From NCBI RefSeq assembly GCF_050296195.1, contig NZ_JBNKRB010000024.1: a DNA stretch of 64,000 bases. One strand, given 5' to 3'. How positions within the stretch are numbered: position 1 is the first letter of the stretch; each line of letters opens with the position of its first letter. The translations under genes were made by a program, and so were the position numbers. Below the pieces are notes generated by a model. The model saw only the letters and a program-made list of their open reading frames with translations. It ran no database searches and had not been told where the DNA came from. Source of the stretch: Gynuella sp050296195 (GTDB taxonomy: Bacteria > Pseudomonadota > Gammaproteobacteria > Pseudomonadales > Natronospirillaceae). Below, one piece after another: positions 9,666 through 18,780 of the stretch.

Positions 9666-10745
9666 ATGAGACCGGTTTTTTTTGTTTTTTGTTTCACTCT
9701 TTTGACTTTCTATGGACAGGCTGAAAATTGCCTGCCTACGGCAAAGGATTACTGGGCACCCAAGATAACCCAATACAGCACCTTGCTCGGACATAGGCTT
9801 ACCCAGAAAAAAACAGATGCCTCTGTTATCAACTCCGCAGAATATACAGACTGGAAAACGGCAGTGATGGAGTCTGCCAGACAATTGGATATTACGTTTC
9901 CGTCAAATTACAACAACTCCTTTGTAGCACTCAGCAGCGCATTGCTGGCCGAGTTCCCTAACGATGAAGCAAGTCAGCAAAATCTGACAACCCTTCCGGA
10001 TATTAAATTCAGTATCGCAGATGATTTCGATGCACCTGATCAGTTGATACTGATTGGTAAAACATCGAAGCGCATAAAAATAAACAGCAGCCAATTCGAC
10101 ACCCTGTGTAACAGTCTGCTTCAGTGCAATGCTGAAGGTCAAAGTAGCTGTCAACTGTACCTTGACACCTGGGCAAAAGCGGTCTCTGCGTATAAACAGG
10201 AAAAAGAACGGGTAACACCGCAAAAAATGGCTGAACTCGCACTTGAATATAATGAAGACTGGGCTCAGTTTTTTAATGAAGCTCGTTCGCAAACCATGTT
10301 AGACCGTATGTTAACGGCGCAAATGAACCGAAAAATGCTGGTCAGTCAGACCTTTCAGAAAGCGCCAGATACACAGTATTTTTTGGCTCACCCAGGTGTT
10401 GTGATGGAATATGCAGATCAGGCTGCCGATGGAGAACAACTCAAAGCGGCACTGTCCGTGGAATGGCTGGGAGTTAATCGCTGGCGTGGCTGTAACTTTG
10501 GCTTCACTAATATACCCTGTGGGCTTTCGATCATTTCTGTGTATTCTGATAAAGCGAGTTCCAGGGATGTTGGCCATGGAGCCATGTTTCATTTTAATAA
10601 CGCCTACTCCTTGGGATTGATAGACCGATCGGGGCAAGTCAGTGTCTTCATCACGGTCGATATACTCAAAGCATTTGAAGCAGAAACAAATAAGATACAG
10701 AAATGGCAAAAACAGGCGGATAAATTTATGAAGCCATTCTCTTGA
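9666..10745 (+). CDS. Hypothetical secreted protein
   Basis: A 359-residue protein with an N-terminal signal peptide (residues 1-19, FFVFCFTLLTFYGQAE) and mature protein rich in charged helices, with scattered Cys (CLPTAKDYW, DTLCNSLLQC, SSCQLY, RGCNFGFTNIPCGLS) that could form disulfides in the periplasm. I do not recognise a family. It starts 9 bp after the lipase-like gene with AGGA upstream, so it is very likely cotranscribed and may act with that hydrolase. Confidence 0.6.
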   Translation: MRPVFFVFCFTLLTFYGQAENCLPTAKDYWAPKITQYSTLLGHRLTQKKTDASVINSAEYTDWKTAVMESARQLDITFPSNYNNSFVALSSALLAEFPNDEASQQNLTTLPDIKFSIADDFDAPDQLILIGKTSKRIKINSSQFDTLCNSLLQCNAEGQSSCQLYLDTWAKAVSAYKQEKERVTPQKMAELALEYNEDWAQFFNEARSQTMLDRMLTAQMNRKMLVSQTFQKAPDTQYFLAHPGVVMEYADQAADGEQLKAALSVEWLGVNRWRGCNFGFTNIPCGLSIISVYSDKASSRDVGHGAMFHFNNAYSLGLIDRSGQVSVFITVDILKAFEAETNKIQKWQKQADKFMKPFS

Positions 10746-11107
10746 GTGTTACCACGATACATCTGGCGATATTCCACGAAATACTTTAATTTCTCAGGGC
10801 TTAGACTGGCTAAGCCCATACTAACCCGCGATTAATCACACTGCCCTGTTAAATATCTTCTAAACACAGCCAACGACTCAAAAAAATCCCGTCAATTACC
10901 ATACTAATTAATGATAAAAATAACAGTTAAATGGCATTCATATTGCTGCTTGTTATAAATAAATTTTACAAATATCAGAAATAACTTACACTCAAAGCAT
11001 AACAATAAAAGCTGGTCTTTCAGCACTTTTGGGTCTCCACAAAAAAGGTATTTTGCCGCCCAAATCAAACAGCTAATTCAGTTTTGGATATATCAGGGAA
11101 ATTTGCT
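10746..11107. promoter_or_regulatory. Promoter region upstream of the DUF2589 operon
   Basis: A 362-bp AT-rich stretch with no gene. It separates two same-direction operons and should hold the terminator of the first and the promoter of the second; I cannot fix either element precisely. Confidence 0.4.
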
Positions 11108-11707
11108 ATGGCTAATGATAAAAGCCGTCTTACACTTAGTCAGGCGGTACTCGCACCAATCAATTCAATACTCCAGGCACAGGTGCATGCTTCACGTTCT
11201 TTCCTGAATCTGATTTTCCAGATGGGTTTTGGTCACAAAGCAATCGATGACAAGGGTAACATGGCAGATCTGTCAGAAAATACAGATACCATGTACCGGT
11301 TCGATTATGTTCAGGAAAAATACGATGCTGAGGGAAACCTTAAGAAATATAAAGTGAGTATTCCGGTACTGGCGGCACTGCCACTGAACCCTCTGGTGAT
11401 AGAAGAAGCGGAAGTACAGTTTTCCATGACACTGGCGAATGAATATCATATCCAGAAACAATTCAGTGACTCCGGCCAGAAAGCAAAAGCTATCAGAAAG
11501 GACGAAAAATACCACGAAACCAATCGCCCTTGGTATGTGGTGGACAATCCTGTCGACCTGCTAGGCTCCATCGGTGAGGAATCGGCCAATGGCGCAAAGA
11601 TCGATATTCGTCTTAAAGTTGGCAAAGGGGATTTACCAGCAGAACTCAAAAAATTTATTGCAACCGCCAGCGATTTTGGCATGGCTACTGACGTAGACAA
11701 TGATTAA
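11108..11707 (+). CDS. DUF2589 family protein (first of pair)
   Basis: A 199-residue protein of the DUF2589 family. The family pattern is clear: an N-terminal segment of LSQAVLAPINSILQAQVHA with amphipathic helix, then a short acidic spacer, a beta strand region KYKVSIPVLAALPLNPLVIE and a second strand EAEVQFSMTL. ATG 11108 is preferred over the upstream TTG at 11084 because the conserved region starts immediately. No signal peptide or enzyme motif is present. It begins a three-gene unit with a paralogue 20 bp downstream. Function of the family is not established; the members look like self-associating structural or envelope-linked proteins. Confidence 0.75.
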   Translation: MANDKSRLTLSQAVLAPINSILQAQVHASRSFLNLIFQMGFGHKAIDDKGNMADLSENTDTMYRFDYVQEKYDAEGNLKKYKVSIPVLAALPLNPLVIEEAEVQFSMTLANEYHIQKQFSDSGQKAKAIRKDEKYHETNRPWYVVDNPVDLLGSIGEESANGAKIDIRLKVGKGDLPAELKKFIATASDFGMATDVDND

Positions 11708-11727
11708 TAAACAACAGGAGACGACAG

Positions 11728-12243
11728 ATGGCGACTCAAGCACTGAATGATCTGCCGCTGGTAAAACTAATCAGCGAACCTCTACATGCAGCTGCACAGG
11801 CTCATGTCGAACTTTCCCAAGCGAATCTTAAATTGCTTGGTGATTTTATCAAACAAGGCAATCAAACCTTTAATTTCGCCAAGGAAGACCAAGATGGTAC
11901 AAAACAGAATATTGCCGTTACTGTACCCACCATTGCATTGGTCGACATTCCTTTTTTTTCCATTGATCAACTGACCAATGAATTCACTTTCGAAGTATCT
12001 TCGATTCAAGAAGTTTCGGATGAAAAGACCGGGACACTCTCCGGTTCAGCCAGTTCTGCAGGCTTTCTGTCGAAATTCGTGGATATCAAACTCGAAGCCG
12101 GCTATAACACCACCCATAAGGCGACGACGTCAAACAGCGAGAGGGGTAAACTGAACATCACAGTCACTGCTTCTAAAGGCAGTCCATCCAAGGGTATGCA
12201 AACCATCATTGATGCTGCCATTGATGCCATTTCGGCTAAGTAA
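11728..12243 (+). CDS. DUF2589 family protein (second of pair)
   Basis: A 171-residue paralogue of the preceding protein. It keeps the pattern PLVKLISEPLHAAAQAHVEL, then VTVPTIALVDIPFFSIDQLT and NEFTFEVSSI, which matches DUF2589, and ends in a Ser/Thr-rich beta region. AGGAGACGACAG precedes the ATG. Only 20 bp separate it from its paralogue and 3 bp from the next gene, so the three are one operon. Role unknown. Confidence 0.75.
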   Translation: MATQALNDLPLVKLISEPLHAAAQAHVELSQANLKLLGDFIKQGNQTFNFAKEDQDGTKQNIAVTVPTIALVDIPFFSIDQLTNEFTFEVSSIQEVSDEKTGTLSGSASSAGFLSKFVDIKLEAGYNTTHKATTSNSERGKLNITVTASKGSPSKGMQTIIDAAIDAISAK

Positions 12244-12246
12244 CTG

Positions 12247-12642
12247 ATGGATTCTTCAACCAGAGAACGCTTGTTTTGGAGCGTTCTCTTACAAAGTCTG
12301 CTGCGGGATATCGAATATCTTCAATACCGGCATTGCGATCCGATGGTACAGCATAATATGGTTTGTCAGCACATCGGACTGACGTTCAGAATCTGGTATG
12401 TCAGACGCTGGATTGTTCTGTTACTGGGTCGGGTTGGAATTAAACTGATCATGAAAACAAAAATGACACCTCCTCCTTTACTAACAATACTGTTTCACAA
12501 TAAAGATACGATCCACCTGGAGGGTAATCGTCATTCATCAGGATGGTCCGTTTCAGCAACACTAAAGAACAAACAAAATCAGTCCATCTTTAACGAGAGT
12601 ATCGGCTGGAAAGAACTCTTTGTTTATTCACAAGAAACCTAA
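12247..12642 (+). CDS. Hypothetical protein, third gene of the DUF2589 operon
   Basis: A 131-residue protein starting 3 bp after the second DUF2589 gene. It has a hydrophobic patch (VRRWIVLLLGRVGIKLIM, about residues 51-69) and a beta-rich C-terminus (TIHLEGNRHSSGWSVSATLK). I recognise no family; the tight spacing is the main evidence that it is real. Its TAA stop lies in the 4-bp target duplication of a MITE copy that begins at the next base, so the native C-terminus may have been altered by that insertion. Confidence 0.6.
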   Translation: MDSSTRERLFWSVLLQSLLRDIEYLQYRHCDPMVQHNMVCQHIGLTFRIWYVRRWIVLLLGRVGIKLIMKTKMTPPPLLTILFHNKDTIHLEGNRHSSGWSVSATLKNKQNQSIFNESIGWKELFVYSQET

Positions 12643-12783
12643 GGCCCCTCTGAAAAATGGCCTACTTTCGCGCAGGACATTGTCAACCTCAGTCTCACAT
12701 CCTCATTTACACCCGTAAATTTCGGTGTTGCGAGTGGTGCATCCTCGCCGGCATCAAAACTATTCCTATTTTTCAGAGGCTCC
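12643..12783 (+). repeat. MITE-like 141-bp repeat, copy 1
   Basis: Terminal inverted repeats CCTCTGAAAAAT (12647) and its complement ATTTTTCAGAGG (to 12779) enclose a conserved core with the small palindrome ATTTACACCCGTAAAT. CTAA flanks both sides (12639-12642 and 12784-12787), as a target duplication. It lies between the convergent DUF2589 operon and the EAL-protein gene and may serve as their terminator. Confidence 0.85.
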
Positions 12784-12829
12784 CTAAGAACAACTTCACC
12801 CGTCTTTTTTAGAAGTTATGTCACCTGTT

Positions 12830-15826
12830 TCATGAGGCAGAGTTGCATTGCTGCTTCAAAAGCTCGGTCATCTTGGCGGCGGGAAGCGCTTTGCTAAACA
12901 ACCATCCCTGCAACAAATCACATCCCTGTTGCACCAGCACAGCATTTTGCTGTTCTGTTTCCACCCCTTCAGCGACCACCGTCATTCCCAGTTCGTGTGC
13001 CATGGCAATCGTTGCTGCCACCAATTTTCTATCGGCTTCTTCAGTGGCCAAATCAGAGATAAACTCCCGATCGATCTTAAGTGTGTCAAATTTGTACTTA
13101 CGCAGATAACTCAGAGAGGAGTATCCGGTACCGAAATCATCCATGGCCAATGTAATACCCAAGGCTTTCAGCTTCCTCAATTTTTCTTCGATATCCTGAT
13201 AATCAGTCAGTAAAACCCCTTCCGTAATTTCGAATTCAATATGCCTACTGTCCAAATTGTTATTCAACATCACCGATTCAATCACCTGGATGAGATCATC
13301 AGACCGAAACTGTACCGGTGATAAATTGATCGCCACGGACAGCTCAGAATCATAGTGTGACTGCCAATGTGCCAACATGGCCATAGCCTCTTCCAGTACA
13401 AAAAAGCCTATGTTTTCAATCATGCCGTTTTTCTCTGCAATAGGCACAAACTCCGCTGGTGACACCATACCCAATTCGTTATTACACCAGCGTACCAGTG
13501 CTTCAAAACTGACGATACGGCGATTACGGGCATTCACTTTAGGCTGGTAGTAAACCTCCAGTTCATTGCGCTTTAAGGCACCATGAATATATCGCTCTAA
13601 CTCCAGCTTTCGCGACACGCTCCGATTCAGATTTTCAGTATAAAAAGCATATCGTCCCCGCATGTGTTCTTTGGCATGGTGGGTTGCCGTATCAGCATGT
13701 TTCAACAGCACTTCAGTAGACACACCATCATTTGGGAATAGTGCAATTCCTAAACTGGCAGTGAGGGAGATTTCTTCAGAAGATGTCTCAAACTGTTTGC
13801 TTGTATTGGCAATTATTCTCTCTGCCAGCGCTGCTGAGTCAGCAGCTTCATGGATCGAACTTTGTACCACCAGAAACTGGTCTGCTCCCAGACGACCAGC
13901 ATATTGGTTATCTGGCAATACACTTTTCAGGCGTATGGCAAATTCTTTAAGTATTTCATCGCCAGCGTGATGGCCAAGTGCATCATTAATTTTTTTGAAA
14001 TCATCCAAATCAATAGATATGACGGCAAGTTTTCGATGCTTATGACGTGCATCTGCAATGCGTTGAGTCAATCTGTCCAGGATAAGAAAGCGATTTGGCA
14101 GAGCCGTCAGCTGATCATAGTTGGCGGTATATTCCAGTTGAGAAGTCCGCAGCCGAACAGTCCGGTTTAGCAATATATTCCACAGCAGGATAATAATAAC
14201 GATAATAGTAAATGCGGCCACTACCTGCCAGACTAACGTATAATCGATAGTGGCCTCATAGTCAAAGGACAACCATTTCTCTGATATCTGTTGACGCTGC
14301 TGATCACTGACACTGTCCAAACCTTTTTGCAAAATCGACACCAGTTCCGGCCAGTCTTTACGCACTGCAAAATGAAGACTTTGAACATCCGAAGAAACTG
14401 GAGCGGCAATTTTTAAGTTAGTCAGATTCAGCTTTCGGATCCAATAAGTTGTAGACGCCACATTTCCTACAAACGCATCTGCCTTTCCACCCGATACTGC
14501 CATCAACGATGCCTGCAATGTATCAAATAGCATCGGGTCCATATCGGAGTTTTCGAGAATATAACCGTGGTGGGACGTATTCGCCTGCAAGGCAACTTTC
14601 AACGTTCTAAGGTCATAAAGACCAGACACAAATGGTGCATCATCCCGCGTGACAATAACACGATGAAAGTTTAGGTAAGGATCAGTAAACAGTAGAAACT
14701 GCATTCGTTCATCTGTCTTCCCCACGGCTGGCAAAACATCGATCCGCCCTTCCCTGGCGCCTGTCATCACTTCCTGCCACTCAAGATCTTCGACCACCAC
14801 CATATTCAGGTGTAAGCGCTGGTTGAGTAATTCGACATAATCCGATGCCATTCCCTGATATAGGCCACCCTCGAAATATTCAAACGGCGCGAATTCCGGA
14901 TCAATGCCCAAGCGTATAACCGGATGATCATTAATCCACTGCTCCTCCGCCTTAGTCAGATTGATTTCAAACAAATTTTCCATATATCCGACAGGCAACC
15001 ATTTGCTCCGGAGCTTCTGCATTTTAGTTGCGGAAATTGACGCCAACCCCTTATCCAGAATGGATTTCAGTTCCGGCCAGTCTGTTCTGACAGCGATGCT
15101 TTCATTGAGCAGATGTTTTTCGTAGACCGCCGCGTATTTCAAATTGGTCAACACATTTTTATTACGATAATAATGTGCGGCTCCCAAAGGCACGATGGCG
15201 ACGTCGGCATCACCCGAAGATACAGCATTCAAAGCATCTGGAACGGTATTGACCTGGTAAAGTGTGATGGAAGGAAATTCTGTGAGGATGTTCTTTCTAT
15301 CTTGCTCATGCCTGGCCAGGACAACTTTCTTGCCGGCAATATCACTGCGCTGATGAACAGTCGTATCGTCAGACCTGCTAACGACGACCAACGATTTAAA
15401 TATATACGGATTGGTTAAGGTAAAGCCTTTCAGCGTATCACTATGTGCGTCCATAGTGGCCACCATATCCACCTGGCCACTCTGAGCCAACTGATATATT
15501 TGCTCTGACTTGTATTCAGGATAAACCTGAAAACGAATACCGGCCTTCTCACTGATTACCCTAAGCAGATCAACCGAAAAACCTTCCAACTGACCGTTAC
15601 TGTTTATAAAACTATAGGGTGGATTGAATCCATCATAGGCCAGCTTAATACTAGAATGAGAGTCCAGCCAATGCCGCTCCGCTGCAGTCAAGTCCAATGT
15701 ATCACTACCTTCTGATGTCTGCGCAGACGCCAGGGAACAGGCAAGGATCGAAAATAATGTCAGCATCAAAATAAACGGATGCATTGAGTTTTGTTCCAAA
15801 ATACGAATGATGATCTTGCAATCCAT
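12830..15826 (-). CDS. Membrane sensor with two SBP_bac_3 domains, degenerate GGDEF and EAL domain
   Basis: A roughly 998-residue signalling protein. After a signal peptide come two tandem periplasmic solute-binding (SBP_bac_3) domains, each beginning with a WL/WIxxH segment (HWLDSHSSIKLAYDG and WINDHPVIRLGIDPEFAPFE), one transmembrane helix (VWQVVAAFTIIVIIILLW), a GGDEF domain and a C-terminal EAL domain. The GGDEF signature is GADQF, so cyclase activity is doubtful. The EAL residues are intact: EALVRW, EITEG, DDFGTGYSS, LKIDREF and VVAEGVET, pointing to a c-di-GMP phosphodiesterase controlled by a periplasmic amino-acid-like ligand. ATG 15826 is chosen because AGGA lies 10 bp upstream; a GTG at 15835 is also in frame. 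No partner gene is adjacent. Confidence 0.92.
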   Translation of the reverse strand: MDCKIIIRILEQNSMHPFILMLTLFSILACSLASAQTSEGSDTLDLTAAERHWLDSHSSIKLAYDGFNPPYSFINSNGQLEGFSVDLLRVISEKAGIRFQVYPEYKSEQIYQLAQSGQVDMVATMDAHSDTLKGFTLTNPYIFKSLVVVSRSDDTTVHQRSDIAGKKVVLARHEQDRKNILTEFPSITLYQVNTVPDALNAVSSGDADVAIVPLGAAHYYRNKNVLTNLKYAAVYEKHLLNESIAVRTDWPELKSILDKGLASISATKMQKLRSKWLPVGYMENLFEINLTKAEEQWINDHPVIRLGIDPEFAPFEYFEGGLYQGMASDYVELLNQRLHLNMVVVEDLEWQEVMTGAREGRIDVLPAVGKTDERMQFLLFTDPYLNFHRVIVTRDDAPFVSGLYDLRTLKVALQANTSHHGYILENSDMDPMLFDTLQASLMAVSGGKADAFVGNVASTTYWIRKLNLTNLKIAAPVSSDVQSLHFAVRKDWPELVSILQKGLDSVSDQQRQQISEKWLSFDYEATIDYTLVWQVVAAFTIIVIIILLWNILLNRTVRLRTSQLEYTANYDQLTALPNRFLILDRLTQRIADARHKHRKLAVISIDLDDFKKINDALGHHAGDEILKEFAIRLKSVLPDNQYAGRLGADQFLVVQSSIHEAADSAALAERIIANTSKQFETSSEEISLTASLGIALFPNDGVSTEVLLKHADTATHHAKEHMRGRYAFYTENLNRSVSRKLELERYIHGALKRNELEVYYQPKVNARNRRIVSFEALVRWCNNELGMVSPAEFVPIAEKNGMIENIGFFVLEEAMAMLAHWQSHYDSELSVAINLSPVQFRSDDLIQVIESVMLNNNLDSRHIEFEITEGVLLTDYQDIEEKLRKLKALGITLAMDDFGTGYSSLSYLRKYKFDTLKIDREFISDLATEEADRKLVAATIAMAHELGMTVVAEGVETEQQNAVLVQQGCDLLQGWLFSKALPAAKMTELLKQQCNSAS

Positions 15827-16465
15827 ATGACGCACTTCCTTTGATAACGGGGAAATTAGCTAACCACCAAACAGGTTTAAGCCAACAATGAGTTCGTTGA
15901 ATCATATCAATTAAGACTAGAAGATCTTTTCAGTTTCGCCCATATCGGATATGGCAGCTAGATCCCCAGAGCATCTACGATCGAAATTCTATTTCGGCTT
16001 GTAGCAGGTAATCATTGATTGTTTACACAACAGAAAACGACCATGGGCCAAAAATGCCTCATACCTAAGCATTAGAAAACCTGGCAATTAAGTAACTGAA
16101 GACCAAGGAGATATTCTCTCAGTTCCACCATGTCGTGGAATATGCTGACAGACAGTTACACTCATCCAGCAGCATTACTAATTTTCGAATGAATATTCAC
16201 TGGTCAATCAGAGCGATTCTATGAGACCAGTTGTGATTGAAACTTCTCAGAATCAAACAGGGTTATTCGAAATTCTTTGTTTGTACGAGGTTTTCATGGG
16301 TGGTCAGCCGGTGTAGTGATTTGACATCTACGTGCATCCTCCCATTTCACGATCAGTTCGATATAAGTGATCGTCGGATGAATAGCTATTGTTATTGTCA
16401 TAATGTACGCCCATACTGGGCTCATATGGGCGAATATTTTTTCGCTTATAAAAAAGGCTGGTATC
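15827..16465. promoter_or_regulatory. Long intergenic region between the EAL sensor and hflK
   Basis: About 640 bp between divergent genes. No gene, RNA or repeat is recognised. A short open frame runs into hflK from 16403, but its product lacks the conserved HflK N-terminus. Promoters of both flanking genes must lie here. Confidence 0.5.
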
Positions 16466-17524
16466 ATGCCCAAAAATAACGACCCTCCCAAGAACCCTTG
16501 GGGTAGTGGAAATAACTCCCCTCCTGATCTAAACCAAGTCCTAGGCCAAAATATCGATCATTTCAAAAAGCTTCTTCCAGGTGGAAGCCCCTCTAAATTT
16601 TTTATCATCTTTACGATATTTTTTTTGGGTCTTTTAGTATGGACAACCATGTATACAGTTCCCAGTGATTCCGTCGCGGTAGTACAACGTTTTGGTAAAC
16701 ACGTTCATGATGTGCCACCCGGCCTGCATTTTAAATTTCCGCTGGGCATCGATTCGGCAACCGTTGTTCCGGTTAAACGACAACTCAAGCAGGAATTTGG
16801 CTTCTCCACACCTGGTGCTACTGATCCTTACCAGACATCTCGAGCATATGATCATAACCGTGAAACACAGATGGTTACGGGTGATCTTAATGCGGCGTTG
16901 GTCGAATGGGTTGTGCAATACCGGATTTCAGACCCCGTTAAGTACCTGTTCGAAGTAAGAGAACCAAGCGAAACACTGAGATATGTATCTGAGTCCGTCA
17001 TGCGTGAAGTTGTGGATGATCGTACTGTCGATGAAGTGATTACAGTCGGGCGTCAGGAGATAGAATCCGAAGCATTAACCAAAATGCAGGAACTATCAAC
17101 CAAGTATGCGATGGGCATTAGCATCGATCAGGTTCAACTAAAAAATATAAACCCGCCAAAACCGGTTCAAGAATCATTTAATGAAGTAAACCAGGCACAA
17201 CAGGAAAAAGAAAAACTGATTAATGAAGCGCGCCGGGACTACAACAAAGTTATCCCTCTGGCACTCGGTGAAAAAGATCAGCGAATTCGCGAAGCTGATG
17301 GTTATCGATTAAAACGGATCAACGAAGCCAAAGGTGATGCTGCTCGATTTAACGCTCTATATGCGGAATATATTAAAGCACCAGAAGTTACTGAGCGAAG
17401 AATTTATATCGAAACCATGCAGGCAGTTTTGCCAAAAATTAAGTCGAAAATCATAATCGATGAACAAGCGAATAACATTCTTCCCCTGCTTAACCTCAAT
17501 GGCAAGACAGGAGAAAATCTATGA
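16466..17524 (+). CDS. hflK: HflK-like SPFH/band 7 protein
   Basis: A 352-residue membrane-anchored SPFH protein, subunit of the HflKC complex that cages and modulates the FtsH protease. It has a Pro/Gly/Asn-rich cytoplasmic start (PKNPWGSGNNSPPDLNQ), one transmembrane helix (FFIIFTIFFLGLLVWTTMYT, about 48-67) and a band 7 domain beginning VPSDSVAVVQRFGKH with the PPGLHFKFP motif, followed by a coiled coil (EKEKLINEARRDYNKVIPLA). ATG 16466 fits the family N-terminus. It overlaps hflC by ATGA. The usual hfq-hflX neighbours are absent, so this is an isolated hflKC pair and could be a second, specialised copy. Confidence 0.88.
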   Translation: MPKNNDPPKNPWGSGNNSPPDLNQVLGQNIDHFKKLLPGGSPSKFFIIFTIFFLGLLVWTTMYTVPSDSVAVVQRFGKHVHDVPPGLHFKFPLGIDSATVVPVKRQLKQEFGFSTPGATDPYQTSRAYDHNRETQMVTGDLNAALVEWVVQYRISDPVKYLFEVREPSETLRYVSESVMREVVDDRTVDEVITVGRQEIESEALTKMQELSTKYAMGISIDQVQLKNINPPKPVQESFNEVNQAQQEKEKLINEARRDYNKVIPLALGEKDQRIREADGYRLKRINEAKGDAARFNALYAEYIKAPEVTERRIYIETMQAVLPKIKSKIIIDEQANNILPLLNLNGKTGENL

Positions 17525-18513
17525 AGAAAATAAGTACCACCTTAGTGATGGGAATATTGTTGCTCATTGGCTTTCTCCTCAATAACGCACTTTATACCGT
17601 CAGTGAAGTCGAGCAAGTCATTATCACTCAATTTGGAAAACCCGTGGGTAAACCTGTCGTGAATGCAGGTCTCAATATAAAAATGCCCTTTATCCAGGTT
17701 GTCAATGGGATAGACAAACGTGTTTTGGAATGGGATGGAGACCCTTCAGACATGCCCACCAAAGATAAACTCTATATTTCTGTTGATTTATTTGCCCGTT
17801 GGCGCATCACCGATCCACTGCAATATTTTTTAAGATTGCGAGATGAACGCAGTGCTCAATCAAGGCTTGACGACATTCTGGGGAGTGAAACCCGTAACGC
17901 TGTCGCAAAACATGAACTTATCGAAATTATTCGTACCACCAAAGACCGGGAACCTTTACAAGAAGTGATCTTAAGCCACACCGATTCCGACAATCAGGAA
18001 GTAGGATTATTAGTCCCTATACAAAAGGGACGAAAGCTGGTGGAGCAAGAGATTTTTGCGGCAGCCGCTGAGAAGGTCAAAGTGTTTGGTATTGAACTGC
18101 TTGATATTCGTTTCAAGCGAATCAACTATAACGAAAGTGTCCGACCTAAAATATATGAACGCATGATCAGTGAACGCCGGCAAATTGCCGAGCGTTTTTT
18201 ATCAGAAGGTAATGGTGAAGCTGCCAGGATTCGTGGTGACCGAGTGCGAGAGCTCAATAGAATCCAATCAGAGGCATATCAGCAAGTAGAAGAAATTCGC
18301 GGGCTGGCAGATGCAAATGCAGCAGAAATTTACGCGCAAGCTTATAACCAAAGCTCTCAATCAGTAAACCTCTATGAGTTTACTCGAACCATGCAGTCTT
18401 ATCTGACAATCATTTCTGAAAACACAACCCTGGTTTTATCCACTGACAGTGATTTGTTTAAGTTCTTGAATGGTATTCAATCCATTAACCATGCTCCTGC
18501 AAACATCCCCTGA
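17521..18513 (+). CDS. hflC: HflC-like SPFH/band 7 protein
   Basis: A 330-residue partner of HflK with an N-terminal signal-anchor (VMGILLLIGFLLNNALYTVS), the band 7 start VEQVIITQFGKPVGKPVVNAGL, and the HflC-type C-terminal segment RMISERRQIAERFLSEG followed by GEAARIRGDRVRELNRI. The AIYA-like region reads DANAAEIYAQAYNQS, as in HflC. Its ATG overlaps the hflK stop by four bases. Function by family: regulation of FtsH-dependent membrane protein turnover. Confidence 0.88.
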   Translation: MKKISTTLVMGILLLIGFLLNNALYTVSEVEQVIITQFGKPVGKPVVNAGLNIKMPFIQVVNGIDKRVLEWDGDPSDMPTKDKLYISVDLFARWRITDPLQYFLRLRDERSAQSRLDDILGSETRNAVAKHELIEIIRTTKDREPLQEVILSHTDSDNQEVGLLVPIQKGRKLVEQEIFAAAAEKVKVFGIELLDIRFKRINYNESVRPKIYERMISERRQIAERFLSEGNGEAARIRGDRVRELNRIQSEAYQQVEEIRGLADANAAEIYAQAYNQSSQSVNLYEFTRTMQSYLTIISENTTLVLSTDSDLFKFLNGIQSINHAPANIP

Positions 18514-18527
18514 CGACATCAGACTAG

Positions 18528-18668
18528 GGAACCTCTAAAAAATGGTCTATTTTCGCGCGGGACGTTGTTAGCCCCCATCTCACATCCTCGTTTACGCCCG
18601 TAAATTGCGGTGTTGCAAGTGCTGCTTTCTCGCCTGCATCAAAACTATTCCGATTTTTCTGAGGCTTC
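18528..18668 (+). repeat. MITE-like 141-bp repeat, copy 2
   Basis: Same element as copy 1, same orientation, starting 14 bp after the hflC stop; left flank CTAG, right flank TTAG. The left terminal repeat reads CCTCTAAAAAAT and the right ATTTTTCTGAGG, so one substitution occurs at each end. Confidence 0.83.
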
Positions 18669-18780
18669 TTAGAAAAACTAACGGTAAAAATTTTTCTATT
18701 AAAGAAAAGTATAAAAGATGATAAACAAGGTCATTTGTTTCAACTACCCAAAGAACATATTGACTGGGTAGTTCACCCCA

